Below are positions 15,477 through 24,551 of a stretch of DNA of 64,000 nt, in pieces. The notes under the pieces are model-generated. The model searched no databases and was not told the DNA's origin. It saw only the letters and a program-made list of their open reading frames with translations. Source of the stretch: JAWXUU01 sp044426085. GTDB taxonomy: Bacteria > Bacillota > Clostridia > Christensenellales > CAMQZB01. How positions within the stretch are numbered: the stretch's first letter is position 1; every line of letters begins with the position of its first letter. The position numbers and the translations under genes were made by a program. The DNA is taken from assembly GCA_044426085.1 (NCBI GenBank), contig JAWXUU010000003.1, positions 1 to 64,000 on the forward strand, in the 5' to 3' direction.

Positions 15477-15547
15477 TAAAATAAGATTTTTATGCAGTAA
15501 GCAATAGGCAATAGGTAAGTTTTGATAAATTTTTGCCCTCAAGATTA

Positions 15548-15575
15548 TTGACAATTACGCAATATGTGATATAAT
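15548..15575 (+). promoter_or_regulatory. Promoter of the DUF4234 gene
   Basis: TTGACA (15548-15553), 16-bp spacer, TATAAT (15570-15575): both hexamers are consensus. Confidence 0.75.
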
Positions 15576-15602
15576 TAAAAAAATCGATAAGGAGAGGTCT
15601 TA

Positions 15603-15965
15603 ATGAAAAGCAGAAATATATATTTGATGATTCTATTTTCCGTGCTTACATTAGGGCTATACTTATTATTTTGGTCTTGTTCTTTTCAAAAGCAACTTAA
15701 AAAAGAAACTGGGGAAGGGCTTGATGCATCTTCTCATTTTTTTGCAGTGATTTTCACACTTGGCGTTTATTTCGTCGTTTGGCAATACCGCGCCGGAAAA
15801 CGCATTGCCACGCTTGGCTGTGCTGACAATTCTGGCATTTATCTCGTGCTTTTCTTTCTTGCCCTTGGCTTGGTGAACCCATTTATTATGCAAAGTCAAG
15901 TAAATAACATAAAAAAACTGCCACCAAAACCAGAACGCAGAGTTTACAGAACACACAGAAAATAG
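15603..15965 (+). CDS. DUF4234-type small membrane protein
   Basis: A 120-residue membrane protein with three hydrophobic helices (about 5-24, 43-62, 78-97) and a basic C-terminus. The opening (KSRNIYLMILFSVLTLGLYL, then a W near residue 23) and the repeated L/F-T-L-G-x-Y pattern fit the DUF4234 family of small membrane proteins of unknown function. AAGGAGAGG precedes the ATG. It is transcribed alone from a consensus promoter. Confidence 0.7.
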   Translation: MKSRNIYLMILFSVLTLGLYLLFWSCSFQKQLKKETGEGLDASSHFFAVIFTLGVYFVVWQYRAGKRIATLGCADNSGIYLVLFFLALGLVNPFIMQSQVNNIKKLPPKPERRVYRTHRK

Positions 15966-16025
15966 TTTGCAAAAAAAAAATTGCACGCACCCACCTTGCC
16001 CAAACGCATTTCAAAAATAATAAAA

Positions 16026-16107
16026 TCCCCCAACACAAGTTTTGATTCGCACCACAAAAGTTAGATAAATTTTTGGTGGATTTCATTTTGTTGAGGGACT
16101 TTTTTTT
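16026..16107 (+). terminator. Long compound hairpin/terminator
   Basis: TCCCCCAACA (16026-16035) pairs (one mismatch) with TGTTGAGGGA (16089-16098), followed by T9. Inside lies a second imperfect hairpin (CACCACAAAA with TTTTTGGTGG). It ends transcription from the DUF4234 gene and separates it from the convergent symporter gene. Confidence 0.6.
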
Positions 16108-16164
16108 ATTTGTTTTATATTTTATTAGTTTTATAATTATTAGTTTTTATATAAGTTTAGTTTT

Positions 16165-17337
16165 TTATTCTTCTTCACTTTCAATTTTACTTGAAAATTT
16201 TGTAAGCATAAGCGTGAGAGCACCGTCGCCCGTCACGTTGCAAGCTGTTCCGAAGCTGTCTTGAAGCGCGAAGATTGTCATTATCAGCGCTGTGCCCGCA
16301 AGGTCGAAGCCAAGAACGCCCGTGATAAGCCCAAGCGAAGCCATAACAGTTCCACCCGGAACGCCAGGCGCACCGATGCCAAAGATGCCCAAAAGCACAA
16401 CAAAAAGTAGCATATCAGAAACCGCCGGAAGCGTGCCATAAAGCACTTGCGAAACCACCATAACAAAGAACACTTCCGTGAGCACTGAACCGCAAAGATG
16501 AATGTTTGCAAAAAGTGGCACACCGAAATCTACACTCTTTTTTGAAAGCACTTCTGATTTGCTCGCGCAGTTGAGCGACACAGGGAGAGTGGCTGCCGAA
16601 GACATTGTTCCCACCGCTGTGAAATACGCTGGCGGATAGTGTTTGAAAACTTCCTTCGGATTTTTCTTTGAATATATGCCCGCAACACCATAAAGCACAG
16701 CAAGCCAAATGAAATGACCGATAATAACTGTCACAATGGCAATCAAAAAGACTGGCAAATGCTGAGTTAGCGAACCTTCATAAGCGAGCACCGCGAAAGT
16801 TGACGCGATAAAAAATGGCAAGATTGGCAAAATAACGCTATTGATAATCTTCAAGATGATATTTCTGAATTCCGAAAGCAGTTTTGCAAAAGTTTCCGAG
16901 CCCGTTGCCGAAACGGCAAGCCCCAACATAACAGACAGCACAAGCGCGCTCATCACCGACATAATCGGGTCAATAGAAAGGCTGAAAACCGCTTCTGGAA
17001 CTTCTTTCAAGCCTTCAACCGCCGATTGAATATTCATAAACGGCACGATGATATACCCTGAAATCATGCTCATCACCGCAGCACCTAGCGTGGAAATATA
17101 CGCGATTGCAACGGCAAATCCCAAAAGCTTGCTAGCACCCGACTTCAATTCTGTTATCGACGGCGCGATAAAACCTATTATAATAAGTGGCACTGTGAAA
17201 AATATCACCTGTCCCAAAATATCTTTTGCGACAACCACTATCCCAATAACCGATTCGCTTGCAAAAAGACCAAGAATGATACCAACCGCAACACCCAAAA
17301 TCAATTTGAAAACCAACTCTTCTTTAAGTTTCTTCAT
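16165..17337 (-). CDS. Dicarboxylate/amino acid:cation symporter (SDF family)
   Basis: A 390-residue membrane protein of the GltP/DctA/SstT family, which imports dicarboxylates or amino acids such as glutamate or serine with Na+ or H+. Eight hydrophobic segments are visible. The family-specific serine-rich hairpin is present as AVGTMSSAATLPVSL (about residues 243-257), and the second re-entrant loop as GIGAPGVPGG (about 320-329), followed by ALQDSFGTACNVTGDG in the last helix. GGGGGG precedes the ATG at 17337. The substrate cannot be fixed from these motifs. Repeat copy 1 lies directly upstream. Confidence 0.9.
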   Translation of the reverse strand: MKKLKEELVFKLILGVAVGIILGLFASESVIGIVVVAKDILGQVIFFTVPLIIIGFIAPSITELKSGASKLLGFAVAIAYISTLGAAVMSMISGYIIVPFMNIQSAVEGLKEVPEAVFSLSIDPIMSVMSALVLSVMLGLAVSATGSETFAKLLSEFRNIILKIINSVILPILPFFIASTFAVLAYEGSLTQHLPVFLIAIVTVIIGHFIWLAVLYGVAGIYSKKNPKEVFKHYPPAYFTAVGTMSSAATLPVSLNCASKSEVLSKKSVDFGVPLFANIHLCGSVLTEVFFVMVVSQVLYGTLPAVSDMLLFVVLLGIFGIGAPGVPGGTVMASLGLITGVLGFDLAGTALIMTIFALQDSFGTACNVTGDGALTLMLTKFSSKIESEEE

Positions 17338-17462
17338 TTTCCCCCCAAAGTATTAATATTACACAGCCAAAATTCACTGCGTCATCAAGTATATCATACC
17401 CATAAACAATAGTCAATACCCGCAGAAAGTTTATCTGAATACAAATTTCTGCACCAGTTTGA

Positions 17463-17710
17463 AAAAGTGAAAAGTGAAAAGTGTCGCTAGCGTAGCGTAC
17501 GCCTGAAAGTGAAAATTGTGGTAAAGCATTCCGCTATCGCTACATGCATTTCAATTATATTTGGTAACAAGTAACCAAACGCTTTAACACTTTGCAATTT
17601 ATTTAGTATAAAAAGACTTAAAAATTGAATGCACGAGGAGCTTCGCTCCTGTGCTTACCACAATTTTTAATTTTTAATTTTTAATTTTTAATTTTTTAAT
17701 TTTCACTTTA
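17463..17710. repeat. Intergenic palindromic repeat, copy 1 (TTTTCAC-flanked subfamily)
   Basis: Left terminus ATTGTGGTAA at 17515 and right terminus TTACCACAAT at 17655, with AAAGTGA-type heptamers on the left and TTTTTAA heptamers on the right. The core (TTTGGTAACAAGTAACCAAA hairpin, then AAAAAGACTTAAAAATTG) matches copy 7 in reverse orientation. It lies between the symporter and HAD genes and contains no gene. Confidence 0.85.
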
Positions 17711-17727
17711 AAACGCTCCACTTTGCA

Positions 17728-18366
17728 TCAAAACTCCATTTGCCTAAAGCCTTCAAAGTTTTCTATTGTCAAATTTGCGTTGTGATTTTCTGTTTCTCCA
17801 ATATAAACACAATCCATTCCTGCATTTTCGCTGGCTTTCACACCCGCGCCGGAATCTTCAAAAACAACGCAGTCGCAACTTTTCAAACCTAGCTTTTTTG
17901 CGCAGTATAAAAACATATCGGGTTGCGGTTTTCTTCTTATTCCGAAAGTGCCGTCGCAAACAACATCAAACTTATCTTGCAATTTGAATTCGCGGATTAT
18001 ATTGCCCGCTTCAATGCTTGAAGAAGCAACCGCCGTTTTCACACCTTGAGTTTTCAAAAAGTCTATGTATTCAAACACACCCGCAACCGCATCCGCTGTT
18101 GACAATCCTTTTTTGAATTCTTGATATTGCTCATCTTTTTTTATCACTATCATCTCTTTTTGTTCTGCTGTGAACGCGATTTTATCACGCTTTTCAACAT
18201 ACGTCATGATATAATCCCTGCCGATGCTTTTCAGCGGTTGATATTCACTTTCCGAAAGTTCAAAACCTACGCTTGCAAACGCACCCGCCCAAGACTTATA
18301 GTGATATTTTTCTGTATCTATAATAACTCCGTCAAAATCGAAGATAAAACCCTTTTTATTTTGCAT
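17728..18366 (-). CDS. HAD-superfamily hydrolase, beta-phosphoglucomutase-like
   Basis: A 212-residue HAD hydrolase with all four motifs. Motif I is FIFDFDGVIIDTEKYH (nucleophile D10 and acid D12), motif II is VASSS (about 114-118), motif III is the RRKPQPDMF lysine (about 144-152), and motif IV is VVFEDSGAGVKAS (about 167-179). The cap and the DGVIIDTEKYH start resemble beta-phosphoglucomutase and related sugar phosphatases. Without a maltose or trehalose phosphorylase nearby, the mutase role is unproven. Repeat copy 1 lies downstream of its stop codon. Confidence 0.85.
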   Translation of the reverse strand: MQNKKGFIFDFDGVIIDTEKYHYKSWAGAFASVGFELSESEYQPLKSIGRDYIMTYVEKRDKIAFTAEQKEMIVIKKDEQYQEFKKGLSTADAVAGVFEYIDFLKTQGVKTAVASSSIEAGNIIREFKLQDKFDVVCDGTFGIRRKPQPDMFLYCAKKLGLKSCDCVVFEDSGAGVKASENAGMDCVYIGETENHNANLTIENFEGFRQMEF

Positions 18367-18520
18367 TTATTGCTACCCCTGTATTTCAAATATTTACCTC
18401 ACACAATAATAGCATTTTTTGTAATTTTTGTAAACATATTAAAAGATAAATACAGCGTTAATTGCAAAATAATCGCAAATAATGTGTATTTTTTATCGAA
18501 ATGCATTTTCCACATAAAAA

Positions 18521-18543
18521 AACACCCCAAATGATGGGGCGTT
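18521..18543 (-). terminator. Terminator of the ATP-grasp/alpha-E/transglutaminase operon
   Basis: On the minus strand ACGCCCCA and TGGGGTGT form a stem with a short loop, followed by T7. Confidence 0.75.
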
Positions 18544-18576
18544 GTTTACTTTTCTATTGTTGAATAATCAAGCATT

Positions 18577-19347
18577 CTATATTTCCACAACTTTTGCCGT
18601 TGCAAGCCCAGTTTGAAATGCTCTGCCCACAAACGTGCCCCTTTCTAGTGCGCTGTCGGAAAAATCTCTGCCCACGCAAAATCTTATATAATCTTCGCTG
18701 ACGAGTTTGTTTTGGGTTGGGTCGATACCAATCCACTTGCTTCCATCGTGAATTTCTATCCACGCGTGGCTTTGACCTTCGCCAAGTTGCAAGCCGTTTG
18801 CATACCTTGCGGGAATGCCCGCAAACCTTGCAAGAGCGATAAAAACGTGTGAATAATCCTGACAAACACCCTTTCCCAAAGCGAAGGCTTCAACCGCCGT
18901 TGTTTGGGTTGTTGTGACAAATGGTGTGTAGGTCATGTGGGAATAAACCGCGTTTGCAATTGCAAGACTCTTTTGCAAATTGCCACCCGAAAGATTCAAA
19001 CTTTCCACAAAATCACACATTCTTGAATCAGTTTTTGTGAATACCGACGGAAATTTGAAAAGCGGATGAACGCTTTCGTTTTGTTTTTTTGTTGCGTCGA
19101 TAACCGCTTTGCCTTCCACGCTGTAAATAAATTCATCGTGGGGGAAATCTATGCTACCCGTTTGAACGCAGTTGCCAAAAACATCTGTCGAAGTGGTGAA
19201 ATCCACACTAGGCGAAACCTTCAACGAAGCGGAAACAATGGCTTGACCCGCAAAATTTGGCGGAATAAATCTAAGCAAAAATTGATGCCCCGAAATCGGT
19301 GCATCAAAATTCAATATTGTTTTGCTTTGAAAATATAAATTTTTCAT
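18577..19347 (-). CDS. Transglutaminase-like cysteine peptidase
   Basis: A 256-residue protein with an N-terminal beta domain (about 1-110) and a transglutaminase core. The catalytic cysteine is in GKGVCQDYSH (about C160), the histidine in QSHAWIEI (about H195), and the aspartate in IGIDPTQN (about D210). There is no signal peptide, so it is cytoplasmic. It is the last gene of a three-gene operon with alpha-E and circularly permuted ATP-grasp genes; this set is widely conserved and proposed to synthesise and process a peptide or amide-linked compound, though its product is unknown. Nine bp separate it from the alpha-E gene. Confidence 0.88.
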   Translation of the reverse strand: MKNLYFQSKTILNFDAPISGHQFLLRFIPPNFAGQAIVSASLKVSPSVDFTTSTDVFGNCVQTGSIDFPHDEFIYSVEGKAVIDATKKQNESVHPLFKFPSVFTKTDSRMCDFVESLNLSGGNLQKSLAIANAVYSHMTYTPFVTTTQTTAVEAFALGKGVCQDYSHVFIALARFAGIPARYANGLQLGEGQSHAWIEIHDGSKWIGIDPTQNKLVSEDYIRFCVGRDFSDSALERGTFVGRAFQTGLATAKVVEI

Positions 19348-19356
19348 CTTTACCTA

Positions 19357-20028
19357 TCACACGATAAGAAGTGATTCAACTGCTGATAAAAGTGCCCATG
19401 TGTCGGAGAAGTTATCTTCTTTATCTGTGAATTTCTTTATCGTTTGTAAACTTGCGTTTGAATGTTTAAGCTTTGATTTTTTCATGCGGTCGGTAAGCTT
19501 TTCAAGTTCGTATTCCAGCGATGGTCCGCCCATGCCAGTTTTCACCATAGCACCGATGCGTTCTACACTTGCGCCCGCTTTTATTGTGTTGCGCACAACT
19601 TGTGATGCAACAAGTTCGGAATAGCAACCGCGAAATGCCATGATATCATCAAGCACCCATTGGAAAGCCATTGCCGGTGACGGACTGTTTTCCGCCGATT
19701 CCACCGCAATCACAGCCATTTGAAGATAGCTTAGCGTTTGCGAGCCAATAACTTCGCGAAGCACCATGCCGTTGCCAATCATTGCGTGCGCAGAATACAT
19801 AACAGACTGTTGTATGTTTTTGTTGAAACAACATCTATAACAGAAGTCTTCAACGGAATTGAAGTCGTTCACGACACCAATTTTTTTGCAAATTTTTTCG
19901 AAATCAGGTTCGCTGTCGATTGCACTGTCCAGCATATCCCTGATTGCTTCCACATCTTGATACAACCTTTCGGCGTATCTTCCAAGCCAAAATAGGCGAT
20001 TGTTTTTATTTAGCGTGACAGTACCCAT
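19357..20028 (-). CDS. Alpha-E domain protein (DUF403)
   Basis: A 223-residue all-alpha protein. The opening NRLFWLGRYAERLYQDVEAI contains the LGRYxER signature of the alpha-E (DUF403) family. Its biochemical role is not established; it nearly always accompanies the circularly permuted ATP-grasp and transglutaminase proteins. The ATG at 20028 has GGAGGAGGG about 10 bases upstream and overlaps the ATP-grasp gene by 19 bp, indicating translational coupling. Confidence 0.88.
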   Translation of the reverse strand: MGTVTLNKNNRLFWLGRYAERLYQDVEAIRDMLDSAIDSEPDFEKICKKIGVVNDFNSVEDFCYRCCFNKNIQQSVMYSAHAMIGNGMVLREVIGSQTLSYLQMAVIAVESAENSPSPAMAFQWVLDDIMAFRGCYSELVASQVVRNTIKAGASVERIGAMVKTGMGGPSLEYELEKLTDRMKKSKLKHSNASLQTIKKFTDKEDNFSDTWALLSAVESLLIV

Positions 20029-21320
20029 GTGTCTTTAAACCCTCCTCCTTGTGATGAATTTACGATAAAGCTGTTTGGATCGCGTGTGAATCTTGTGAGC
20101 CCACTTGGCCAAACAACGGTTTTTTCACCTGAAAGCACGAATGCTCGCAAATCTGATTTTCTATCAACTTGCTTACCATCGTCGATGATTGGCAAGTCTT
20201 CAAAATCGATAACTTCTTGCGCAATAAAGCGTCTTGGTTCGGAAATGATTGTTTGCGTTAGCGTTTCAATTTGTTCTTTTGATAGTCTGTTGCCAAAAAC
20301 AACGCCGTATCCACCCGCTTCTGCAACGTCTTTGATAACAAGCCTTGAGATGTTTTCTAGGACGTATTTTCTATCTTCTTCATAAAATGGAAGATATGTT
20401 GGTGCATTTTTCAAGATTGGCTTTTCGCCGAGATAATATTCTATCATCTTTGGCACGAAATAATAAATACCCTTATCATCTGCAACGCCGTTGCCAGGAG
20501 TGTTGATAATCGCAACGTTGCCCGCGCGATAAACGCTCATGAGGTTTGGTATTCCAATAAGAGATTCCGGCAAGAACGCGAGTGGGTCAAGATATTCATC
20601 GCTTATTCTGCGATAGATTGCCCCAACTTGTTGGTCGCCGTCGATTGATGCGTAATAAAGCTTGTCGCCTTCAACAAAAAGTTCACCCGATTCCGCAAGC
20701 ACAGCGCCCGCTTTTTCCGCAAGGAAAGAATGTTCGAAATATGCCGCGTTGTATCTTCCTGGTGTGAATATAACATTTATTCCGCCTGTGTTGACAGAAT
20801 TCATCATATCGTGAAGTAAATCGCCATAGTTTCTGTTGTCTAGAACGTTGTTATCCTTGAAAGTTTTCGCACTGCATCTTCTGCAAAGCGTTCTTGCGAT
20901 AAGTGGATATGAAGCGCCCGATGGCACGCGAAGATTGTCTTCCAAGATATACCATTCGCCGTCTTTTCCCTTCACAAGGTCAATCCCTGATATGTGGCTG
21001 TATATTCCCTTTGAAGGCATGATTCCCTCGCATTGTGGAAGATACCCCGAAGAGATATAAACGAAGTCTTCAGGCACGATACCGTCCTTTATAATCTTCT
21101 TTTCGCCGTATATATCGCGAAGGAACGCGTTCAGTGCGTCCACCCTTTGAATAAGTCCCACTTCAAGCTCGCTCCATTCTGCGGCTGTTATAATCCTTGG
21201 AATGGTGTCGAATGGGAAATTTCGTTCGTGAAATTCGTTGTTTTTATAAATCCCGAACTTTACGCCGTATCTTGCAAGTTGCTTATTGATATTTTCAGCA
21301 TTATCCAAAAGTCCTTTCAT
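20010..21320 (-). CDS. Circularly permuted ATP-grasp type 2 protein
   Basis: A 436-residue protein of the circularly permuted ATP-grasp family (DUF404/DUF407). Visible family motifs include RVDALNAFLRDIYGE (about 60-74), YISSGYLP, ILEDNLRVPSGASYPL (about 130-145) and VIKDVAEAGGYGVVFG (about 320-335, the nucleotide-binding glycine loop). ATP-grasp ligases join a carboxylate to an amine through an acyl-phosphate. AGGAGG precedes the ATG. As the first gene of the operon it likely makes the amide bond that the downstream transglutaminase-like enzyme acts on (inference). Confidence 0.9.
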   Translation of the reverse strand: MKGLLDNAENINKQLARYGVKFGIYKNNEFHERNFPFDTIPRIITAAEWSELEVGLIQRVDALNAFLRDIYGEKKIIKDGIVPEDFVYISSGYLPQCEGIMPSKGIYSHISGIDLVKGKDGEWYILEDNLRVPSGASYPLIARTLCRRCSAKTFKDNNVLDNRNYGDLLHDMMNSVNTGGINVIFTPGRYNAAYFEHSFLAEKAGAVLAESGELFVEGDKLYYASIDGDQQVGAIYRRISDEYLDPLAFLPESLIGIPNLMSVYRAGNVAIINTPGNGVADDKGIYYFVPKMIEYYLGEKPILKNAPTYLPFYEEDRKYVLENISRLVIKDVAEAGGYGVVFGNRLSKEQIETLTQTIISEPRRFIAQEVIDFEDLPIIDDGKQVDRKSDLRAFVLSGEKTVVWPSGLTRFTRDPNSFIVNSSQGGGFKDTWVLSR

Positions 21321-21340
21321 TTGTTACCTCCTACAGTATA

Positions 21341-21373
21341 AAAAAAAGGCGCATGGGTTTTCCCCATGCACCT
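21341..21373 (-). terminator. Terminator of the amino-acid ABC transporter operon
   Basis: Read leftward, GGTGCATGGG and CCCATGCGCC form the stem (one G-T pair) followed by T7. It lies between the ABC ATPase gene and the ATP-grasp gene. Confidence 0.8.
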
Positions 21374-21485
21374 TTGCATTCATTTTATATTTCAATTATA
21401 CAAAAATTTTTACAGATATGTCAAGGATTTTTGAAAAATATAATTTTTTTATCTGCCGTATAATTTTGCGTAATTTTATAATCTA

Positions 21486-22208
21486 TTACAAAACACTTGA
21501 AAGGAATTCTTTAAGCCTTTCTGATTTTGGATTTTCAAAGAATTCTGCCGGTGGCGCTTGTTCAACAATATTGCCGTCCGCCATGAACAGCACTCTTGTT
21601 GCAACTTCCTTTGCAAAGCCCATTTCGTGGGTAACCACAACCATTGTCATGCCGTCATTTGCGAGATCTTTCATAAGTTGCAAAACTTCGCCAACCATTT
21701 CCGGGTCGAGTGCGGAAGTTGGCTCGTCAAAAAGCATAACATCTGGCTCCATGCAAAGTGCACGAATGATTGCAATACGCTGTTTTTGACCACCCGAAAG
21801 CATGTTTGGATACTGCTGTGCTTTGTCGGTAAGCCCGATTTTTTCAAGCAGTTCATAAGCTTTTTCTTCAGCTTCTTTTTGTGACTTTTTAAGAAGTGTG
21901 ATTGGCGCCATTGTAAGATTTTTTAGAACCGTCATGTGTGGGAAAAGGTTGAACTGTTGAAAAACCATACCCATTTTTTGGCGAACTTTGTTGATGTTTG
22001 TTGTTTTATCAGTGAGAGTTATCCCTTCAAAAACGATATCCCCACCTGTTGGAGTTTCAAGCATATTCAAACATCTCAAAAAGGTTGACTTACCGCTTCC
22101 TGATGGTCCGATGATAACAACTTTTTCGCCTTGTTTTATAGTTTCGTTAATATTTTTTAGGACTTGCAAATCGCCAAAGTCCATGCATAAATTTTTAGTT
22201 TCTATCAC
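21486..22208 (-). CDS. Polar amino-acid ABC transporter ATP-binding protein
   Basis: About 240 residues with a complete ABC cassette: Walker A GPSGSGKS, Q-loop VFQQFNLFPHMT, signature LSGGQKQR, Walker B VMLFDEPTSALD and the H-loop VVTHEMGFA. The FNLFPHMTVLKN segment is typical of GlnQ/HisP-type importers. The start is placed at GTG 22208 (IETKNLCMDF), 11 bases after GGAG; a TTG at 22217 would leave only 2 bases of spacing. It overlaps the permease gene by 14 bp. It energises uptake of a polar amino acid with the neighbouring permease and binding protein. Confidence 0.92.
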   Translation of the reverse strand: MIETKNLCMDFGDLQVLKNINETIKQGEKVVIIGPSGSGKSTFLRCLNMLETPTGGDIVFEGITLTDKTTNINKVRQKMGMVFQQFNLFPHMTVLKNLTMAPITLLKKSQKEAEEKAYELLEKIGLTDKAQQYPNMLSGGQKQRIAIIRALCMEPDVMLFDEPTSALDPEMVGEVLQLMKDLANDGMTMVVVTHEMGFAKEVATRVLFMADGNIVEQAPPAEFFENPKSERLKEFLSSVL

Positions 22209-22911
22209 CTTTGCCAAGTCTCCTTTCTATTCTTTTTTGCAATTGTTCTAACAGCAAAATAATTATGAGATATATTGCCGCAATCAACAGATATGGAACA
22301 TAAACATCGTAGGTTTGAGAGATAACCATTTGTGCTCCTTTTGTTAAATCCACAATTCCCACAAATCCCAAGATTGAAGTTTCTTTCACAAGCATAATAA
22401 ACTCGTTGAAAAGCGATGGCACTGTGCTTTTGATACCTTGTGGCAACACTATTCTTGTCATAGATTGTCCCCAAGTGAAACCAAGGCTTCTGCCCGCTTC
22501 AAGCTGACCTTTATCCACCGCACTGATACCGCCACGCAAAATTTCAGAAACATATGCACCCGAATTGAGCCCAAATGTGATGATACCAATGAGCACTCCA
22601 TTCCAAACTGTTTTCATGCTTGAAAACACGATATAATACATTATCAAAAGAAGTATTGCAAGTGGCATACCACGAATGAACGTTACATAAACTTTGCAAA
22701 ATCTTGCTAGTATTCTGTTTATCAGTTTGTCTTGAGGTGCAATTCTTGCATACGCAACGAGCGAGCCAAGCAAAATCCCAAGCACACAAGCTCCAATCGC
22801 AACAGAAAAAACAACTCCTATTCCGCTGATATATAGTGTGTAGAAATTCTTATTTATTGTTGTGTTATATATTCTTTGCCATATTGTTATAGCCAGTGTT
22901 AAATTATCCAT
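22195..22911 (-). CDS. Polar amino-acid ABC transporter permease
   Basis: A 238-residue membrane protein with about five helices and the HisM/GlnP-type signature. The EAA loop is EAGRSLGFTWGQSMTRIVLP (about residues 137-156), which contacts the ATPase. FIRGMPLAILLLIMYY (about 73-88) is the conserved FxRxxP region of the family. AAGGATAAGG precedes the ATG at 22911. It would form a homodimeric channel, since no second permease gene is present. Confidence 0.92.
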   Translation of the reverse strand: MDNLTLAITIWQRIYNTTINKNFYTLYISGIGVVFSVAIGACVLGILLGSLVAYARIAPQDKLINRILARFCKVYVTFIRGMPLAILLLIMYYIVFSSMKTVWNGVLIGIITFGLNSGAYVSEILRGGISAVDKGQLEAGRSLGFTWGQSMTRIVLPQGIKSTVPSLFNEFIMLVKETSILGFVGIVDLTKGAQMVISQTYDVYVPYLLIAAIYLIIILLLEQLQKRIERRLGKGDRN

Positions 22912-22932
22912 TATTCCTTATCCTTACTGCAA

Positions 22933-22961
22933 GATAAGGGAGAAATCATTTCCCCCTTATC
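22933..22961 (-). terminator. Intercistronic hairpin between binding-protein and permease genes
   Basis: GATAAGGG (22933-22940) pairs with the CCCTTATC at the right end, closing a GAGAAATCATTTC-type inner part. There is no T run, so it more likely stabilises or partially terminates the upstream mRNA, raising binding-protein level. Confidence 0.6.
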
Positions 22962-23010
22962 TCACAAAACATATTTATATCAGTGAAATTTATTTCTTTT
23001 TATGACCTTA

Positions 23011-23796
23011 TTATTCTGAAAGGTCAACTGATTCTTTATGGTATGCAATAAGCGCATCGATTTCGCCGTTTGCTTCCATTTCGTCAAGCACCGCTTGAAC
23101 AATTGCTAGTAGTTCAGAATTGCCTTCTGAAACTGCAATGCCGTATGGATCAGCTTCAACATCAGCAAGTGGATATGCTGTGTATCCTTCATATGCCAAA
23201 ACTGCAACGTCGGCTGGAAGTGTGTCGATAACAAAAACATCTAGAACGTCGCCGATATCTTGCATTCCAAGAAGAACGTTTTGGTAACCTTTTGTCAATG
23301 CTGCATCAACATAGTTATAAACATATGAGTCGCCTGTTGTTCCAGTTTGTGTTCCGATAACAAGTCCATCAAGTGAAGATGCTGGAACAGAACCGTCTGC
23401 ACCAAGTTCGATTGAGCCAGTTTTTGCGATAACTGCAAGCCCAGAAATGTAGTATGGTTCAGAAAAGTCAACCATAAGTTCACGTTCTTCAGTGATTGTC
23501 ATGCCCGCAGCTGCGATTGCATTTTCAGCAGTTAGACCAGAAACGATACCGTCGAATGGTACGTCATAAACAACCAAGTCCCAACCGAGTTTGTCAGCAA
23601 TTGCTTGACCGATTTCTATATCAACACCAACAGCTGTGTCGCCATCGTAATATTCAAACGGTGGAAAACCAACTTCTGTGTATAGATACAATGTGTCGTA
23701 TTTATCTTCGAAAGCAACATCGCTATCAGATCCACAACCTGCAAACATTGATAGGCAAAGTGCCAATACCAAAATCATAATAATAACTTTTTTCAT
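23011..23796 (-). CDS. Amino-acid ABC transporter substrate-binding lipoprotein
   Basis: A 261-residue SBP_bac_3 family protein. It begins with a lipoprotein signal peptide ending LSMFAGC (lipidated Cys about residue 21). Ligand-binding motifs are VGFPPFEYYDGDTAVGVDIEIGQAIA (about 43-68), AAGMTITEERELMVDFSEPYY (about 96-116, with the carboxylate-binding arginine) and GTQTGTTGD (about 147-155). It captures a polar amino acid outside the membrane and delivers it to the permease. It is the first gene of the operon, 99 bp upstream of the permease gene. Confidence 0.93.
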   Translation of the reverse strand: MKKVIIMILVLALCLSMFAGCGSDSDVAFEDKYDTLYLYTEVGFPPFEYYDGDTAVGVDIEIGQAIADKLGWDLVVYDVPFDGIVSGLTAENAIAAAGMTITEERELMVDFSEPYYISGLAVIAKTGSIELGADGSVPASSLDGLVIGTQTGTTGDSYVYNYVDAALTKGYQNVLLGMQDIGDVLDVFVIDTLPADVAVLAYEGYTAYPLADVEADPYGIAVSEGNSELLAIVQAVLDEMEANGEIDALIAYHKESVDLSE

Positions 23797-23828
23797 TTTT
23801 CATTACCTCTGTAACATATTTTTTCTAT

Positions 23829-23857
23829 ATAATACACCCAAAAAAATCAAAAGGCAA
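23829..23857 (-). promoter_or_regulatory. Promoter of the amino-acid ABC operon
   Basis: On the minus strand TTGCCT (23857-23852), 17-bp spacer, TATTAT (23834-23829), 33 bp upstream of the start codon. Confidence 0.6.
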
Positions 23858-24057
23858 ACATATACACAAGAAAATACAAAAAAATTTATAAAAATTTATA
23901 AAAAATATATAAAAATGCAATTATATGCAACATATCGCGAATATACATAATTATGCAGTATATTTATACATTCAATATTCATAAAATATGCATAAATACC
24001 ACCGATTTTAATTCACTGCAAAAAAACAGCTGTTTTTTCGTTTTTTTGCATAAAAAT
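23858..24057. other. AT-rich intergenic region
   Basis: Very AT-rich sequence between the ABC operon promoter and the XRE gene terminator; no gene or clear repeat seen. An AAAAAACAGCTGTTTTTT palindrome at about 24021-24038 is a possible extra terminator. Confidence 0.4.
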
Positions 24058-24081
24058 AGTGTCAAGAAATCTTGACACTGT
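24058..24081 (-). terminator. Bidirectional terminator after the XRE gene
   Basis: AGTGTCAAG (24058-24066) and CTTGACACT (24071-24079) form a perfect 9-bp stem with A runs to the left and T runs to the right. Confidence 0.8.
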
Positions 24082-24098
24082 TTTTAGAACTAAGAATA

Positions 24099-24305
24099 TT
24101 ATGCGCCGAATTTTCTTCCGACCATTTCATCTAGTGTTACATCGTAGAAATCTGCTAATTGGCAAAGTAATTCTACGCTTGGGCAATTCACGTTGTTTTC
24201 ATATCTGTTGTAATTCACTCTTGATATACTCATAATTTCTGCTAGTTTCAACTGCGTGATGCCTTTTTCTACTCTAAGTTTTCTTAGACTTTCTCCGATT
24301 TTCAT
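24099..24305 (-). CDS. Small XRE-family regulator
   Basis: A 68-residue single-domain Cro/CI-type helix-turn-helix protein: ESLRKLRVEKGITQLKLAEI (helices 1-2), SRVNYNRYENNVNCPSVELL (recognition helix and following), and LADFYDVTLDEMVG at the end, a typical XRE ending. GGAGG precedes the ATG at 24305. It is monocistronic. It resembles the many small repressor-like proteins of Clostridia; targets are unknown. Confidence 0.85.
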   Translation of the reverse strand: MKIGESLRKLRVEKGITQLKLAEIMSISRVNYNRYENNVNCPSVELLCQLADFYDVTLDEMVGRKFGA

Positions 24306-24551
24306 TCCGACCTCCAGGGGTATAGTATAGTTTAAATTGTGAAATATTTCTCAATCTGTGATAACTATTTTAGCACAAAAAATATATGATGTAAATATAT
24401 TTTGCACAAAATTTGGAAATTTATGTGCGAATTGTGCCACTTTTTTGCATAATTTTCTCTGGTTTATTTTAAACCATTACGAATATTGCTATTTTTATAA
24501 TTCACGACCATACGCATCTTATTTTCCCGAATTTAATTACCAATACAGCAA

